From NCBI RefSeq assembly GCF_024713945.1, contig NC_134678.1, forward strand, positions 7,254,001 to 7,318,000: a DNA stretch of 64,000 nt, given 5' to 3'. Position numbers and translations under genes: made by a program. Below, in pieces: positions 48,864-63,700 of this stretch. Origin of the DNA: Dermatophagoides farinae (lineage: Eukaryota > Arthropoda > Arachnida > Sarcoptiformes > Pyroglyphidae). Numbering within the stretch: position 1 is the stretch's first letter; each line of letters starts with the position of its first letter. Below the pieces are notes generated by a model that worked only from the letters and a program-made list of their open reading frames with translations, did not search any database and was not told where the DNA came from.

Positions 48864-51800
48864 ATGGATAATCAACAACGACAATCAACTAAATCAACAA
48901 CAACAACCACAACAACAACATGTATGACATGTCATCAACAGCAGCATCAAACATTACGTAATCGTTTACAAAAAATTTTTATGCCAAATTCACCACCACC
49001 ATTATCTACATTACAATTACCATTATCACCACCACCACCGCATTCATCAATACCGAAAACAATACCATATTTACCTGTACAGAATCTTAAATTAGCAATG
49101 AATTCACCATCACAATCATCGGCTACATCATCACCATTGTTGATATTATCACCACGTACAACGACATTACATCGTTTTATCAATAATGGTGTTGGTTCAA
49201 CCATATCTACATCCACATCCATATCGACACAAGATCAAGCAGCAGCCAATGATCATCAAATAACTGAAGATGAGATGATATTTCCAATGTCGGATATAAC
49301 TGAAGAAGATGAGGTATGAATGGTTTAATTTTCTTTGATTATTAATCACATAGTGATTAGATTAGGCCTGTCGTGATCAATTTTTGCTTTTTTTTTGTTT
49401 TGTTTTACGATATATGGATGCTGTTTTGCAGTCAACAGTTGCCATTGAGATATAAAGTGGTTGGTGTTGATGATTATTTTCAATGTCTTTATGGCCATTT
49501 TGATTTTTGTTCCATGTGGAGATTAATTTTTTTTTTTGAATTTTATTACTCAAATAATTGGTGCATTCATTGACAACAACAACAACAACAACAAAAAAAA
49601 TTATTCTGATTTTTCTTCTGTTTGTTTTTGGCCACCATCTTTCTTTGTCATCAAATTGAATAAATTTTTGTTTGTTTTGTTTTATTTTATTCTTACAGGT
49701 AAATGAAAACAAAAACGTCCAATCAATCAACCTATCGATTGATTAATTAATTCATTCGTGTGTGATAAATATATAGCCAAGGCTATCGTTTTCTATTTTT
49801 GTACAAACATACACAAGGAAAGAAACGTCATTTATTCCTTCATTAATTTTCTGTTTTAATTTTATTCTATCATCAATTCGATTGATGATGATGATGATTC
49901 ATAATTTGATTGAATCCAAAACATCCAATTTTTTTTTTTTTTTTTTGGTTATGATGGCACAAAAAAAACAGACAAAATAATTCAATTATCTCCAATTTGT
50001 TCAATGAACCTAGGAATTTTTTCCTACTTCTGTGATATATATACATATATAGTGATGTAATTTTCGATTTGTCACCAATCAAATACATACACGCACAGTT
50101 CAAATTAGTCATCGAATGAGAATCAACATTACATGAAAAAAATTCATTTTTCAATTTGTTTTCATCATCATCAATTTTATTTATTTTTTTTATTATTCAT
50201 CCAAACACAACGGAAATGACTGTTTTCCGTTTTTTTTTCATTTTGCCATCGATGATGATGATACAAATGATGATGATGATGATGAATGAATGTTGTTTTC
50301 CACAAATATGGAAATTATTGATTTTGTTTTTCGATTCATTCATTATTGCCTTTTTTAATCAATCAATCGATCGATCAATGAATGAAATAAAATACTAGAT
50401 AATCGGTTGATATATCGATTATGATTAGAGTTTTTTTTCCATTTTTTTGATATGATCATTGTAGACAACAACAACAGCAACACTTTTCTATTTTTCGGTG
50501 CATATTTTATTTTATTGGCGCACAAACATCACTACCACCACCATCACCAACGCCACCGCCACCGACAACAACAAAATATTCTTATCATCAAATAGCGTCA
50601 GAAACTCGTTTTTTCTGTTTTTTTTTTGCATTTTCTTAAAATATAATTCTTTTGATTGATTGATTGATTCGAATGAATCCAGTAATAATGGTTGATTGCT
50701 GTAATTATTAATTACATCGTTCCATATTAACACACACACGCGTTACCATTGGTTTTCATTTCAATTTGGGCGTGTGTGTGTGAATGTGTTTTATGTTTAT
50801 GATAATGATGATAATTTATACACATACAGACAACATTTTTTTTATTTATTATATGATAATGATCATGTTTTTTTTCGCTGTTGTTGGAAAATGTTGTTGA
50901 TGATGGTGTGTCACGAGATTTTTTTTTTTTTTTTAATATACAAAAATAAAAATCAGGATTGTGCATCTATATATTATAGATTGTTGTTGTTGTTTGCTGT
51001 TTTTTTGTTTATTCAAATGGTAATAATATGATGCTCCCAAATGCATTGATTTGCATTTTTGTTTTCATTTTTTTTTTTTTTTTTTGGATTTTGATTTCAA
51101 TTTTGAATATTTGTCTGGTTTGTTTGGTGTCTGATTATTCTTTTTTTTTCTCTCTCTCTCTCGCGATTCTTAATTACAAAATTATTCTATGAAATTAAAT
51201 TCCTTTCTACAAACATTCATTATTCTTGATTCCAAATTCTAATGAATCAGAATCGTATATTGATTGTTTTTTTTCCAATGGCCCATGAATATAAATGAAT
51301 GAAGGCCACTTTTCATTCAAAATTCTATTCTGTAATCGATATATAAAATAATGTATATGGATATGGATGTGTGATGTTCATACCACAGCCACTACGATTT
51401 TGTTTTGTTTTGTTTTTCATTCTTGAATTGTAATAAGAAAAAATGTTGCAAAATATAAGAATAAAAAAAACAAATATAAGATTTTAATCAAGAATCTGAA
51501 TAAAAGGTAACACTATATAACCAAGAATGATGGCGGTGTTAAAGACAGCGATGAAAGAAATCAACATGAAATTCTTTTAAGAATTGTGTGTGTGTGTGTA
51601 TGTTTTTTTTATTCTGGTTGGTTGATTTAATTTGGCGCAATCGCATTTTGAAAATTCTATTCTGGTGGTTGATTCTTATTTTTATTATTATAATACAAAA
51701 AAAAATCCTCTCGGTACAAAATTTTCACTGATATATCACAAACGATTTGTTTTTGTCGGTTTTTTTTTGGTGAATTGAAAATGAAAATTTTTCATTTTCA

Positions 51801-54800
51801 ATTCATGTTGTCTTATCATACACACACACACACAGACACCACTATTATATTGGACTTTTGGGGATTCTCATCATCATCATCATCATGATGGTCTGTGTAT
51901 GTGTGTGTATGCCATAAATTACCAACCATTTGAAATGAATGAATAAAATGGTTTGTTGTTTGTTTGCTTGCTTGTTTGTTTGTTTGTTTACGAAATAAAA
52001 AAAAGTTTTTTTTTCTTCTTGGTCTGTTTGTCACTTTTTTTTTTGGTTCGTCCAATTTTGCCAATTATATATTGTGATGATGATGATTATTATTTGGTTA
52101 GACTGAACGATGATGAAGAGAGAAAAAAAAATCCAATGTTAACGTTTTGTTTTGTTTTTTGTTTTATTGATGATTGATGATTAGATAATGGATGTTGATA
52201 GTAGTGGTGGTGTTTGAGTGTGGAGATTTTTTTTTCAAACAATCAGTTTTTTTTCTCATTTTCCACCAAAAAAAAAATGATTGATTCACTTTTATCTTGT
52301 CTTGTTTTTTAATAGTGTGTGTGATTGCAACGCCACACAATCATCATCCAGTGATATTAAGCGACCACTTAGACAACAACAGCAGCAGCCGTGAAAAAAA
52401 ATTGATTAAATTTCAATTTCAAAATTGAAATTGAGTTTTTCTTTTCCAACGTATCTCGCCTTATCTAAGATTGTTGAATTTTGTTTTTTTTCCACTGAAT
52501 TTCAATTCAAATTCTCATATTCATCATCATTTGTATTTGTATGTCATGTGATTTTTTTTCTTTTTTTTTTGATGGCTATGTTTTTGTTTTCATTCTCTCT
52601 GTATATCTCTGTGTTTTTTTTTTTTTGTTTGTCTTTTTTTCAAGTTTTTGTTTGTGAGAAAAATTTACTGATTGATGTACGGTGGGGGGCGGGGGCAGGT
52701 GCGGCAAAAAAACAATATTTTTCAGGAATCAAATTCTGTGTGAATATATATATATTCATTGTGTTGTGTCTATAAGTTTGTGAGAATTCTGTTAGTGCAT
52801 GAAAAAGACGTTTTCATCAACGATTTTTTTTCTTTCACATTTTAACCATTGTGTTTTCAAACGACGATGATGACAACAACAACAATAACAACAACATATA
52901 CACTCAAGAAACACAAATGCACTTTGTGTGTGTGTGTGTGTTTGTCAGTGTATACGTGACTTTTTATTCGTAATTTTTCAGTACATAGAAAAATATATAT
53001 ATTTACCGCTATATCTATGTATGTGTGTGTGTGTGTTAGATGTAACGGAATGAAAACAAAACAAAAAAAAATAAAAAATAAAATGTTTTCCCGTTTCTAT
53101 ATATTTTCTTTTCTTTTCTTTTTTTTTTGTTCAATGTAAAAATAATCATCATTTGTATATTGATTTGATGATAATGATAATGATGATGATGATAAAAGAG
53201 AGATAAAGATGGCTATATACACACTTTAAGTGTACGCGGTATATATATGTGTGTGTGTGTGTGTGTGAAAAGATTCGAATATATCGATTCGATTCCATTC
53301 TCGGTCTCTCTCTATATATATATATATAGATATAGATTCTTTTGAATGTTTTTTTTCTATTTGCATTTCTATCTATTTTGGAATTGAAATTGGAATTGGA
53401 ATTGCAAAAAAGAAAAAAAGAATATCTATAAAATTTCATCATTGTTTTTGTTTTTGTTTGTTTTCGTTTGTGTTTGTGTTTGTTTGTTCGTGAAACTAGT
53501 ATCCTACTATAAATAGATGATGGCAATGGACTCCTTCCTTCCTCTTTTTTGTGTTCATATTTATGTTTGTTCATGATGGCGATGATGATGATATAAAAGT
53601 TTTTTTTTTATGCACGCAGGTTTTTGTTTTCATTTTGGTTCACAGGTTGGCGTGTTTTAAATTTCTTTGTTTTTTTTCATTCTTTATTCAAAAAAGAATG
53701 AAAAAAATACATCATCAGCCATCTAGTGATTTATTTGTGAAATTCAAGATGTTTATTTTTTAAATTCTAATTTTTTTTCTTATCTTGTTTTTTTTTTTCT
53801 ACTACACAGGAACATTATCAAAGTGATACAAATACAACGACGAATAAAGAAGAAGAAGAACAACAACAACAACAACAGCAGCAGCAACAACAAATTGATA
53901 ATAAAACACAAAAATATCAACGAAAACATCTTGATTCAACTGATTCGGCCATTGATGATCCATCCATTGCATCTACATCGACATCTGGATCGACGACAGC
54001 AACAGCAAATAGCTCTGGAAATAGTAATAATAATTCTACGGTGGCGACAAAAACAAAATCCAAACCAATCGGTATAATACCAAAAATATCTGTGGTACCA
54101 TTTTTAAGTAAACGATCTAATAGTGATCATCATTCAGATGATGAAGATGGATCACTAGATGATTCTTCACAACGGCCTGATGGTATGAATATTTTGATTG
54201 ATATATATTATGATTAAAATTGTTAATAATAATAATTATCAATTTTATAGCAACAACATCGATTGATACATCTTCATCGACATCATCATCTTGGAAATCC
54301 GGTTCTTCATCCAGTGCAAAGGAATCGGCAACAACTGCAACTGCTACAACGACAAAATCTAAAGCACAAGAATTTATTGGCAAAATGATGACAAAAGTAA
54401 CATCATCTAGTGCACCAAAATCTGGTTTCAAAGACAATAATCATCATCATCGTCAAATGCTCAATAATAATAATAATAATACGAATCAAATTCGTTGTAC
54501 ATCACCACCATCAACTACTATTAGCTCAAATAATCATGATGGTGATCATTATAATGTTTATCATACTGTACATGGCCATCCACATGATAATTCTGGATCA
54601 TCTGAAAATTCATCAAATGTTGGCATTCGTTTACCGGCCAATTATTATGATGGATTATTTCAACAACCACAACCACAATCACAATCAACAACAACAACAA
54701 CAAATTGTCGAACTCGATCACATTCAAATGGCTTTACACAACAGATTCGACATTCAGCATTAATATCCGCCGGTATGGGTGTAGGTGGTGGACAAACCAT

Positions 54801-57674
54801 CACTACATCGACCACGAACAAATGTAGTAATAATCATTGTGGACCGATTCGACGTCAATCACATGATGCAACATTGTCATTGAATCATCATCATCATCAT
54901 CATACTAATGCTCATAATTCATCGATTAATGATGATGAAAATTCTTTTTCTTCCACATCATCGTCAACAACAACAACAACAAATACAGCAACAATGGTAG
55001 CTGGGATTTTTTCCTCATCGAAATCACATCGTTCATCACCAAACAACAACAGCAGCAACCAAAATAATAATAATAATTCATTTTTCGATTCGTTTAGGTA
55101 AGTTGGTTTTTCTCTTTTCTATTCAAATGATCAAGACAAAAGAGAAAGAAAAAAAAATCCTAGAAAATCACATCGATCAAATTCTCTAAAGTCACATTCA
55201 ATGTCGATTAGATTTCACCATCAACGATTCACAAATGCACACACGGTGTTTTTTTTGTCGATTTTTGGTTCACTGAATTTTTTCTCTTTTCATTTCATTA
55301 CATCCATCTGTGATGTGTATTATGCATGTGATTGATGAAAAACATTCCATTTTTCAATATGTTCAATTGAAAATACTTTCAAATCTCTGTGTTTGTTTGT
55401 TTTTTTTTTGTTCAAATGAAAAATGTCATTCGTTTATTGATGTTTAATAATTTTTAAAAAATTTTTTTTCCACAAACAAACAAAACTAGGCCACGTTCGA
55501 ATACGGAAGGTAGTCGAAATAGCCGTGACAATCAAAGTACAAATAATACAAATTCAAACGTCAAGAAAACGTCAGTGATTGCCGTATTCAAGAACAATTT
55601 CCTCAATCGACATTCACCATCACCATCAACAACTGCAGCAGCAACAACGTCAACAACAACAACAACAATAACAAGTTCCGGTACAAATGTTAATGCCAAT
55701 TTTGATAATACATCGATAATAGCATCAACGCCAATAGATTTATCAACAAATGTTCCTCAATGTCAATTGCCACAGCAAACAATTGTGGTCAATAGCCAAC
55801 CAACAAGAAATAATTGTCAAACAACATCAAGAATAATTGATCATCAACCATTAACATCATTATCGGCATCATCATCTGTACGGCGACGATCATCAGCATA
55901 TAGTCGTGATTCAGGCATCATATCGGCACCAATATCACCAAATTCTGTTATTGATCCATTTTCTGTTGATTATACATTATATAATGCTTGTGTTCGTGCA
56001 TCTGGTGAACAATCATTGATTAATAATAATCATTGCCATTGCCATCATTCAGATGTTAATAATAATAATAATAGTGTAAAACATTCATCATTATCATCAC
56101 CATCGGCAGCTACAACAACAATAACATCAGCAACAATATCATCAGGTTCTTTATTAATTAATAGGCCACGTTCACGTTCAAGTTCAGCATCAACAATGGC
56201 ACGTGTTTTTGATATGTTTCGTGGACGTTCCAATTCAATTGCAACTGAACAGCCACAAATTAATTGTCATAGTAATAATAATAATATTAGTTATCGTAAT
56301 CGACGAAATAATAAATCGGTAAGTGCAAAGAATTTTTTTTTTTGAATTCTAAAAAAAGTGTGTTTGTGTGTGTGTGGGTGTTTGTTGACAATTCCGGGTC
56401 ATGGAACTTTTGTAGGATTTTTTTTTTAGTTAGTTACATTTTTCTCATCATACTGAATTTCAGGGAAGCCCAAAATTTATTTATGGAAAAAAAATTAAAA
56501 AAAAAATGTTAGGACATAGTATCCTAGCAACTTTTATTTTTTCCATCGCATGAGTTCTGTGTGTTTTGATTCCTTTATTTCATTTAGTTGTGTGATGATC
56601 TTTTCTTTCTTTTTTATCATCTCAAGTGTCTTATTTCTTTTTTTGATTGTATTGTATGTATACAAGGTAACCATTGATGATGATCACATATATCAAAACA
56701 CAATTTTACATATATATAAAATAAGAAGTAAACAACAACAATTGAATAAGAGAATGATAACAAATCAAAGTTATTATAAATGATATTTATTTTCTTTTTT
56801 GTTGTTGTTGAAAGTATAGTAGTAGTAGTGGTAAAAATATATTCCATGTTGTATTTCTATATCCATCCATGTGATAATCATAATAATGATATATGATATG
56901 ATGATGATAATAACATCGGCCACCATATATACAATATAAAAGTCCATTGAATGAATGAAAAGAAAAAATTTCTGGGACATGAAATAAAAAATTTCTTTTT
57001 ATTTACATGCGCCATTTTTGAATCCGTTTGAATATATACAGACAAATTTTTTTTTTTTGCTATATTGTTGGTTGTGATATTTTTTTTCTACTTTTAAAAA
57101 TTCCATCGTTTAATGTGTGCTAACCCAACAGACACACTTAATCAACCAACTAGAAATAGATAGATAGATAGAAAGAAAACAACAATATCGCCAACGAAAC
57201 CAGAAAATCATCATCACTTTGATAGTGTTTTCTGTTTAGATTTTGGTTTTAGAATTGAAAGTTTTTAGTTCGTTTCTCTCTCTCTCTCTCTGTGTCTGTC
57301 TAATATTCATTCAGAGTATTCACAACACAATTTGCAACATTACTTATTACTTATATATATAATATGTGTTTTTGTAAAGATATTTTTACGTGATGTTTTA
57401 AAAAGATTTTCTGATGCTATCATTGTTGATAGTGGTGGTGGTGGTGGTGGTAATGTTGGTGTTTTTGTGTGGATATGTTATTCAGATGGTATCCTCTGCA
57501 TCCATCCATCTCTCTCTCTCCATTTCTCTCTCAAAAATGAAGAAAATGTTATTTGTGTGTCTGTGTGTTTGAATATACACAAAATACACATGCACCTAGA
57601 TCGTTTGTATATATGTCCGTTTGTTGAAATATATTTTATTCGTTACTGCTGGTGGTTGATAATGAATGTTGTTG

Positions 57675-57710
<36 letters not shown>

Positions 57711-60700
57711 CGTTGGTGGTGGTGGTGGTTGCTGGTGGTGGTGGTGGTGGCGATGAATTGCTCCCAAACACACAAACACATACATGCAAGAGCAGTGGAT
57801 ATTGATGATGTTGATGTTGATGAAAAGAGAGAAAAAAACACCAACATATAACGAATAATATATGTGATGAACATTGAAAAAAAATCTGCAACAACAACAA
57901 CAACAAAAATAAATGAAATTTATTATTTTTTTTCCATTCTATTCATTTCAGAAGAATTTGATTTTGATCTTCCTTCTTGTTATTTTATTCATTCATTCAT
58001 TGAAACATGTATTGAATTAAATCAATGAATGAATAAATGATGGAATGATGATAGTCTTTTCCTGTTGTTGTTGTTGTCGTTGTTGTTTTTTATTCATTGG
58101 TTAAATGTTGTTGATGTTTATTTTTTTCAATTCTTGCTTCATGAATTTTTCAACAACAACAACACCAAAAAAAAAATTATCATCAACAATCATCAAATAA
58201 AAAAAACATCATCATTGCCCTTAATTTTTTTTTTTTTTTGATCATCATTTTTGTTGATTTAATATTTATATTCATTTGTTTGTTGTCTCTCTCTGTGTGT
58301 GTGTGTGTGTTCAATTCATTTTTTATAGTTTTGTTCAAGTTTTTGGTAGCTTGAAAATTTTATTTTCAATCTCTCTCTTGTTTCTGGTTTTATATTTGTT
58401 AAATTAAATTTTAAAAAATGGCATCATCTTCTTCATCACCACCACCACCACCACCGGATAAATTATCGCCTGCTATCGATGATTCAAGTGGTAAAAACCT
58501 AGATCTAGAATTTAATGTTGAAAAATGTAAAGTTCAAGAAGAATGTGATGAACAACAACAACCGCAACAAGAAGAAGAAGAAGAAGAAGAAGAACAAGAA
58601 GAAGAAGAATGTGATGAATTTCATGAACATTCAATTGATCCATATGAAAGAAATTATCATACAATAACGGGTATAACAAATAATAATAATAACAACAATC
58701 GAAATCCATCCATACGTTTTCCTGGATCATTATATTATCCACAAAAATCTTCTACATTAGCAATTACGAATCGTTCATCGCCATTATGGCGTACAAATAT
58801 GGGTACTTCACCAGGTACGTCATCGATGTCTTCCAAATTTTCCAATGATTGTCATCATCATAATCATCATCATCATCATCATAAAAATAATCAAGATAAA
58901 AAACAGCAGCAACAAAATAAAAAGAAACGTTCTAGTACATTGAATAAAACATTAATGTTATTTCGGCCACCATCACATCCATTATTATCAAGATCAAATT
59001 CAACACCGGTTAAACATAAACAGCAATCCACATTATCATCCAATATGAAACAACAACAATCAAAATCACAAAAACAGCCAACATTATCAACGACATCAGC
59101 GACGGCATTTCTTAGGCCACCATCACCATTGACCTTATCATTAAATACACAACAATTATCATCATCACCAAACGTATCACGATCACCATCACCATCAAAA
59201 TTTTCATTTAATTCGTCATTAGATTTTTATTGCCATTATTGTGGTGCTGGATCATCACCACCAACGCCTACAATATTTCAACAACAACAAACTAATATTA
59301 ATGATGATTATCTACAGCCAACATCATCATCATCATCGCCGCCATCATCAAGAAGTCCACATCGTAAATTATTTAATCGTTCAATGTCTACCGATTGTCC
59401 TTCATCAACATCAACGACAAAACAATCCTGGAATCGTCGTTCAATGAGATATTGTCGTTCAAAAAGCAAACATCTTTATCATATGGTTGTTTGTCGTTTT
59501 TTGGTTGTAGGTGGATATATTAATAATGATGATGATGATTATAAATGAGTATACTTTTTTGAGATAAGAGAATTAAGAGAATGATTGACAACTACAACAA
59601 ACAAAAAAAATTTTCATTCATTCGCAGAAAAAAAATGAAAAATTCTCAATTCTATATTCAAAATGAGAATTTATCATAGAATCTGTCTGATTATAATTTG
59701 TGTTTTGAATGAACAAAATCTAATCTATCCATCAGTCAATCAATCAATCATTTGCTTGTATATATTTTGTTTAATTTCCTTTTTTGAAAATGACAAAAAA
59801 CAATTGATGAGTAGTGTGTGAGTGTGTGTGTGTGTGTGTGTTTGTTTTCAATAAGGACAGTTGTCAGATTCAGAGAAAGAAAGAGAAATAACGTCACTTT
59901 CTCCAGCAATGTTTTTTTTTCTTTAAATTCATTCAATCATCATAGAGAATATCTTCTTGAATATGACCTTCAATAGAGCAACTGGCTTTTTTTCTGGCTA
60001 TAAAAATATTCAATCATTCAAGTCAAGTCATTCATAATTGTTGTGAATATATCCATATGATGATGGATGAATGTTTTGTTTTGGTCGATGTTGTTGAAAC
60101 CAAAAAGAAAAAGGAGGGAGAAACAAAAAAAAAAAAGATTGCTTGCATAATCTCCAACTGTGTATATATGTGTGTGTATGTGTGTGTGTTCGTGATATTT
60201 TTCAAATGATGAAAATTTATTCGAAAAAAAAGGTTTGGGCCTGGTGGTTATGGTTGTAATGTGGTGGAGGGTTGAATTGATTATACAGGGATTTGTGTGT
60301 GTGTGCAGAAAGGAAAGACGTTCATCATCATCATCATCATGATAATGAATGGTAAACATCATCACGATGATGATGAGGATTTTTTTTGTTGGTATTGTAA
60401 AGTTATGTCTATGTGTTAGTTGTGTGTTTTGTTGTTTGTTTGTTTGTTGCTGATTTGATGATTGTTGGCTGTCGTTGCCAATTGTGTGATATTGAATATA
60501 ATGATGATGATGATGATTGTTTGTTGACGAAAAAAAAAAATTTTTTTTTTTTTTGATAAAAATATGGATATAGGGAAATGGAATTTCTCCACACATATGA
60601 ATTTTACATTCCTAGTTGTGTGTGAGTGTGTGTTTGTCTATGGTGGTGTTGGTGTCGATGGTTATGGTATCACCCAGTGGTATTTTGATGCCAAGATTTT

Positions 60701-63700
60701 TTTTTGAATTTTCTATATTTAGCATCCAATCATATGGTTGTTGTTGTAGTTATTTTCAAAAATTTTGTCTGTATTAATTGTATTTGGGTACAATTTATAT
60801 AATTTTTTTTCTCTCTTCTAATTATCACATCGAAAAAGGGGGTTTTTGTTGTTGCTGTTGTCAAAGTATTTGGATCTTGTTCAACGTTTTTTTTTCTCTC
60901 TCTCTGTTTGCCTGTTGTTTTATTATAATCATCATGATGATTCTTTCTTTTTGATGATGATGATGATTAGCAGCAGCCGTAGCAGCAGCAGCAGCAAAAA
61001 ATTTTTTTTTCTTTCATTTTTTTCCTTATTATTACCATTAGTATTGTGATGGATAGTTTTAGTGGTTTTTTATATGTTTATTTATTCCTGTTTATTTGTT
61101 TTTTTTTGTATGTTGTTGTTGTTTTCATTGTTCACAAGCAGGAAAACCAAGAAATGATAATGGATCTCATGTTTTATAAAATCGATTTTTTTTTCTTTTT
61201 TTCCTGATCATCCGATGATTATTATTGGTGAATTAGAAGAGAAAAATGTGATCCAATATGATGTTGTTGTTGTTCTGCAATTCATATTGATCCAATGGAA
61301 TCAAATGGTTATATATAGTCGCTTAAATATTGAAAAAAAACCTGACAATCATTTTTTGTCATCTCTTGTGTGTCATTTTTTTTCATTCATTCATTCATTC
61401 ACTCATTCCTTCATTGTCATTTTTATCAAAATGAGGCCTTTTGTCTAGTCTTTTGAATTGTGTGCAATTTTCATTTATTGTTTTCTTTCTTTTTGAATAA
61501 AACACTGTAAAAAAAGATGAATAAATGTCAATGTCATTACAAGGTGAACTATAAAATATCTATATATAATGACAACCGGACACTAATGAATACTGAATTG
61601 AAAAATGACCATATCCCGAATGATAAAGATGAATTCCCTAGTTTGTAAGGAACAAGATTGATGTTTGGAATTTCTTTATGTGTGTGTTTTATCTTCATCA
61701 ATATTGTGTTTTGGATGATTTTTTTTTTCTTTCTTGGATGACAGCAGCTGGCTCTTTTTTTTCATATAAGGCAATTCATCAATTCATCATGATAATCAAT
61801 ATGTCTGTATGTGTGTGTGTGTGTGTGTATGGGGAATTGGATTTCAGACACACACACAAACACTGTGTTATTTAGAATATATTTCATCTTATCAAGTGAA
61901 AAAAAAATTTCTATCGAAAATTATCAGTTTCTCTCTCTTTCTCTCTCTCTCTCTCGATGAATCTCATATCCACGATGTAATTTGGTAACAAAATTAAAAA
62001 AATATCCATTTTTTATTTATCTTGTCACCCAAGTATTAGAATTTCCACCAAAAAAAATCACCAGCTGATAATTATGATAACGATAAGCAAGCTATGGATG
62101 TGGATATCTCTCTTTCTTGAGGGTTGTTCCAGCAACAACAACAACAACAACAAAAAATTTTCTTTTTATATTTCTCAAATGTCTTTAAAAAAAAAAAAAT
62201 AAACAGAATTTTACCACACACACACAAAAACAAACATGTAGTTGTAGTTTGAAATGAAAAATGAGAAATCAAATTCCTTCGTTTTTTTTCTTGTAATCCA
62301 ATCCAATCCAATACAAACACACACACACACACAAACACAAATTACGTCAACATCAGTATCGATATATAAAATTTTTATTGTGAAAAACTGATGATGATGA
62401 TGTTGATGTGTGTCTGTCAAGATAATGAAAACCACGATGATTTTTGTGGATTTTTATTTTTTTTATTTTTGATATGACGCGTGCTTTTAATATACGAGTC
62501 TGTGTTTCTGTGTTTGTGTACGTGAGTTTTTATAACATGCACCCATACACACACATACAGAGATTCAGTTTGATTTCATCATTTTTTTTTTCTTTTACAA
62601 ATTGAATCACATTTTGATTCTGTAATAAATTTCTATTTTCTTTTCTTTTCTTTTTTTTTGTTGAATGTTTGAATGTCAAAATGCAGAACTTTAATCATCA
62701 AGAATCTCTCTGTGATCGTTTTGAATTTGAAGATATTGGTAAGTTGTTATTATTATATCGAATTTATTTTTCGTCATTTTTTTGAAATTATTTGTTTATT
62801 CCATTTTATAGATGAAAATCTGGTCTATGTTCGTTTTTTTAAATTTTATCGTTGCTATGACATTATACCGGTCAGTGCCAAATTGGTTGTATTCGATACA
62901 CAGCTTGCTGTGAAAAAAGCCTTTTTTGCATTGCTTAGCAATGGTGAGTAATGATAGAAATGAAAATTTTGTTTTCGATTATTAATTAATAATCAATTTA
63001 TTATCCCATACCATATGTATGAAAATAAAACAAAAAAAAAATATATATATATAGGAATTCGTGCTGCACCATTATGGGATGCAAGTAAACATTGTTTCAT
63101 TGGAATGTTAACAATAACGGATTTTATACACATTCTACTAACATATTATCATTCACCACAATTGAAAATGGAAGAATTACAGGAACATACATTGGATAAT
63201 TGGCGAAGTATGTATTATTTGTTTATTGTTTTGAAATTTTTTTTCAATTGAAATAAAATGTCTTATCTCTGGTATGTTTATATTTTGTTATAAGCAGGTT
63301 TGCTCAAAGAAAAAGCTCGACCATTGGTCTTTGTTGAACCTGATGAAAGTCTTTTCAATGCCATACGAACATTGTTAAGTAATAAAGTTCATCGTCTTCC
63401 AGTCATTGATCCTGATACAGGAAATGTTCTTTACATTTTAACACATAAAAGGATTCTGAAATTTTTATTTCTTTTCGTGAGTATTTTTTTTCGTTTTTTT
63501 TTGTTTGTCTATTATTCAACCTTGATTTTTATTATCATCATTTTTTTCATTCTAAATCATGGTTTCTATCATCAATTAACTTAACTATTAATCATTTCTT
63601 TTTTCATTTCATTTCATTTCTTTTCTTTCCGAAAAAATCCCACATCATCATCATCATTAGTATTATAATCGATTGCCAATGCCATCGTATTTACAGAAAA

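Larger units (their letters stand above)
56319..62686 (+). other. Intron of the AMPK gamma gene separating the low-complexity exons from the CBS exons
   Basis: Donor GTAAGT, acceptor AAAATGCAG. About 6.4 kb containing a (TTG)n/(GGT)n block at 57668-57750, many GT and TC tracts, and one large open exon at 58418-59548. Outside that exon nothing coding was recognised. Confidence 0.7.

Noticed and set aside
54117-54763. Long ORFs antisense or out of frame to the AMPK gamma exons
   Set aside because: Shadow frames of the low-complexity coding exon at 54251-55097.
57332-57906. Cys-, Val-, Gln- and Leu-run ORFs on both strands
   Set aside because: Pure products of the (TTG)n/(GGT)n block.
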